A DNA stretch of 64,000 nucleotides from Tigriopus japonicus (Eukaryota > Arthropoda > Copepoda > Harpacticoida > Harpacticidae). The stretch is from assembly GCA_010645155.1 (NCBI GenBank), contig CM021323.1:3234762-3298761 (forward strand), given 5' to 3'. The notes under the pieces were generated by a model, which had not been told where the DNA came from, searched no databases, and saw nothing but the letters and a program-made list of their open reading frames with translations. Every line of letters begins with the position of its first letter. The first letter of the stretch is position 1. Both the position numbers and the translations under genes were made by a program. Positions 61,110 through 64,000 of the stretch are shown here, piece after piece.

Positions 61110-62832
61110 GCTTGGCAAAACGGTCTGATAGATTCTTAGCCTCAAAGTGATCAACTTTAGCAGGCTTCAAATGAGACCAGCGTGACCATGTTTTAATATT
61201 GATAAATACGCAAAAAGGGACCTCAACTTTCAACAAATCTGATTCGATTGAAGTATCGAAAGTCAATTTCACAAAAACATCGTGGCTGTTTGTCATTTAT
61301 CAAAACAAAATGAGTTTTACGGAGGTGGCTTGTTTAAAATGTTAGATCCAATGAAATGAATTAAAGGGATTACTAGGTTGGAGTTGTGGCAAATTGGATC
61401 ACCCTGACCAAGCCGAAATTCGCTGTTTGGCTTGATGTGAGAGGAATGACTAGGAAAAATAACTTCAAGCGTAGGGTGACGAAACTGTTTGTCCACAGGT
61501 TTTTCTCGAAGCTGTTCAAAACTGAAAAGGCAAATATGAACGGAACGGTTAACCTTTATGGCATGATTTAGTTGAATCTCTGTTCAAAGGTGAATCATGA
61601 TGGAAAGAGTGATTTCGGCAGTTGGGATGCCAATTAATGAATACATAGGATAAAAACCCGAAACGGCCTAGAAAACTGTCAGAGCTCTAGTGCAAACATT
61701 TTCGATCTCAAAATTTTATGTTAAAAAGATTTTGGGTCCTGGGTCGGTCTCGTATGTACATCTCATTGAAAAACCGGCAAGTTGAAGAAATAAAACGGGT
61801 CTCCTTTGGGACATAACAAATTGTCTCAAATTGATGTTCTTTCCATCTTTCATGGTTTGACAGATTCAAAATATACTCAAGCATTTTTCCATACATTCAA
61901 AAAGACTCGAAGCAAGGTCGATGAATTAGTCGAAAAGCAAAACAGATCATGTCGGTCTTTCACCGTCAAGTCTTAATTTCTGCTTGTCATGAATCTTTGC
62001 CAAACCGAACCAGAAGTGTAAAATAAGTAGGGAGCAGAAAAATATTTGTAAGCAAAATCTTAAATTACTAACTACGTTCCCATTTGCGCATTTTTAGCTG
62101 TTTTTAACTATTTGTCAAAAAAAGGTAAAGGTAACCAAAAAGTTAACTCTTTTGTCGTTTTTAGTAGCTAAAAATCCGCTCCTTATCAATAAGTAGAGAT
62201 GGCCAAAATATGCCACAATCGATTACGAAAAAGCGAATCCTTACAGGAATGCAAGTACCTTCTTCGAACAGAGATGATGGACATGTTTTGATGGAATGGT
62301 GCAAAAGTGTTATGCTCATGTACTATACTCGACTAATCTTCTTTTTTTAAGTTTTAATTTCTTAACCTTTTGTTTTTTTCCCTTGTAAACCAATAATCTT
62401 TATACCCATGTTTTTGAGGTTTGAGAGGTCCCAACAATAAACAATAAAAGTTTTGTTCCAGACCTTTTGATGTGCTCTAAATTATGCTTAAGCCCCAAAA
62501 CATGCTCTTAAATATGCTTAAGAACCTAAAAAATATTAGATAAATGCAAAAAAAGTTCCTTAAAAGCAAAACCAATGGAAACAACATTTGCTTATTTACC
62601 GAATTCATTTTTGGCAACTTTATTTAATTTCAATGGCATTATAAATCTTAATTACCCAAGAGAAAGGCACCATCAACGAGACAGCAAAATCATTCTAATT
62701 GCATTCCCACCCCTTTTCATTTTTTTACTATTGAAACCAACAAAAAAATAACTTTTATGATAGCCTTTGTTTTGACAAAGTAGTTGAACTACAAAAAGTC
62801 GTATTTCAGAAAATAGAAAATGGAAAGAATGG
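61110..62832. other. Intergenic stretch upstream of SEM1, no gene recognised
   Basis: The first few hundred bases are probably the SEM1 promoter. Later sequence is AT-rich with short frames lacking domains. A tagagatggcc at 62195 resembles a hAT end but has no partner. Confidence 0.35.
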
Positions 62833-63479
62833 GACATGCATAAGGTTGCTTCAAGTGAGCGTTTTAAATCATTCCGCGGGCGGCAAAACAGGGCCGTTGG
62901 CTGCGCTGGGCTGCTCAGCCCATTTTGGTGAATCCAAGTTTTTTCTATTTTAACGCGCATTTGATGATTCTAGGTCCTTGGAAACGATCTAAATTTTAGG
63001 TTTTGATCCCTCCGCTTTCACCTGGTTGAAAATATGCTCAATTTGTTTGCTAGAAAATGAGACAGAAAAAATTAGACCTTAACAGAAAGAAGCATTAAAA
63101 AATATTGCATTTCTCTGTGTGCCAAATATTTTGAAATATTGAAATGATTCTTTGGAACCCACTGAACAAATCGGCATCTTTAAATTAGTGTTTGGATCAA
63201 TGTTAAGTCCTATTTTTGCAATAGCACAAGGCTTGCTTACATGCTTTTAAATCAATCACCCTAAAAATAAATTTGCATATTATTGACCCAATTCCAGCCA
63301 AGGCATCTTTAAGTGAAATACCGATCGTTTCCAGGGATCTAGAATCATCAAATGCACGTTAAAATGGGAAAAATTTGGATTCGCCAAAATGGGCTGAGCA
63401 ACTCAGCACAGCCAACGGCCTTGTTTTGCCGCCCACGGAATGATTTAAAACGCTCACTTGAAGCAACCTTGTGCATGTC
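62833..63479. mobile_element. Element with about 150-bp inverted ends, 647 bp
   Basis: The left arm starts GACATGCATAAGGTTGCTTC at 62833 and runs to about 62985. The right arm is its inverted copy from about 63330 to 63479, with roughly one mismatch per ten to fifteen bases. The arms contain ggcaaaac and ggccgttggctg and are GC-richer than the 350-bp core. No coding frame. Long inverted ends fit MULE-like or fold-back elements, but no target duplication was read. Confidence 0.75.
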
Positions 63480-64000
63480 TAATTCAGGTAATGGTGACGA
63501 TACGAGGTCCGGATGAAAAGGCAAACCAGTGTTGCCAGAACTTTTCGAACCATTTATGCCAAAATACATCAAGAAAAGGGCCAGATCTGGTTTGACAGAA
63601 ACAAATTGTGTTATGCCATGATTGGCACTTGAGACAACAAATTTGGAAACCAAAAGTACTAATTTAAAGCAATTCAGACGTTCTAAATTTACTCCAAAGA
63701 ATGAATTCAAGTTTAAAAACACTAATAAATGAACTGGAATCTGAAAATTGAGAATCTGGTAATCAAAAGAATTTTCGTTAGTTTGCAAGTTTGAACACCT
63801 TTGGTTAGGATTTTGGAAAAAATGCACACTTTATTTGCTCGTTCTTGCACGAGAAAATTCTCCACAAAAGGCCACTTTTTTTGGGTAAGTACAAGTGTAA
63901 GTGATGTTATAAGCACCGATTTGTATTGTACAGCTCCAAAACCATCAAGGTATCAAACAAAATGCCGTGTTTTGTTCGTGTTTCTCTTCAATATCAAAGG
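63480..64000. other. Trailing stretch, nothing recognised
   Basis: No open frame here has a recognisable domain and no repeat or RNA gene was seen. Confidence 0.3.

Noticed and set aside
1..64000. CRISPR arrays, rRNA genes, bacterial operons or prophage
   Set aside because: No spaced direct repeats, rRNA sequence or bacterial gene organisation were seen; the window is eukaryotic.

Overview
The window is nuclear DNA of an animal. Genes are split by GT-AG introns of about 50 bp to 2.3 kb, the sequence between genes is AT-rich, and the recognisable proteins are conserved metazoan ones. A secreted CUB-type family typical of arthropods, together with short introns, suggests an arthropod. A crustacean such as a copepod is plausible, but the species cannot be named from this sequence. 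All gene names below come from motif and alignment memory, not from a search.

Layout. 1-8.3 kb is mostly gene-free and holds a CCTAA-like degenerate stretch broken by a hAT-type element, plus one copy of an inverted-terminal repeat family. 8.3-15.7 kb holds a secreted CUB-type gene (+) with many small exons, one of only 16 nt. 15.7-28.5 kb is a mobile-element district: hAT-type insertions with 8-bp target duplications, a perfect 1,310-bp GGAT tetranucleotide array, a dead LINE reverse transcriptase butted against that array, the last three exons of a second CUB-type gene (-), a 1.7-kb element with six AGTATACT sites, and a nest of elements inside elements at 26.7-28.3 kb. 28.5-39.5 kb is a gene block: MRPL27 (+) and MRPL49 (-) tail to tail, then ABHD2 (+) and RBMX2 (-) tail to tail. 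39.5-47.4 kb is again repeat-rich. 47.4-49.0 kb holds a p62-like PB1 reading frame and a heptad-repeat coiled-coil frame with an in-frame stop. 49.6-61.1 kb is a second gene block: HGS/Hrs (-) and TMED7-like p24 (+) head to head, then SEM1/DSS1 (-). 61.1-64 kb holds an element with about 150-bp inverted ends.

The genes fall into functional neighbours. Two mitochondrial large-subunit proteins (MRPL27, MRPL49) face each other 80 bp apart. Two membrane-trafficking genes (HGS for endosomal sorting, TMED7 for ER-Golgi cargo) share one 1.5-kb divergent upstream region. SEM1 (proteasome lid and other complexes) and RBMX2 (spliceosome) are housekeeping genes. No operon, CRISPR array, rRNA gene or convincing tRNA gene is seen.

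The most notable features are: at least nine hAT-type non-autonomous elements of several families, each with an 8-bp target duplication, two of them in introns of conserved genes; a natural filled/empty pair for one of these insertions inside the window; and a possible alternative 3' exon in SEM1.
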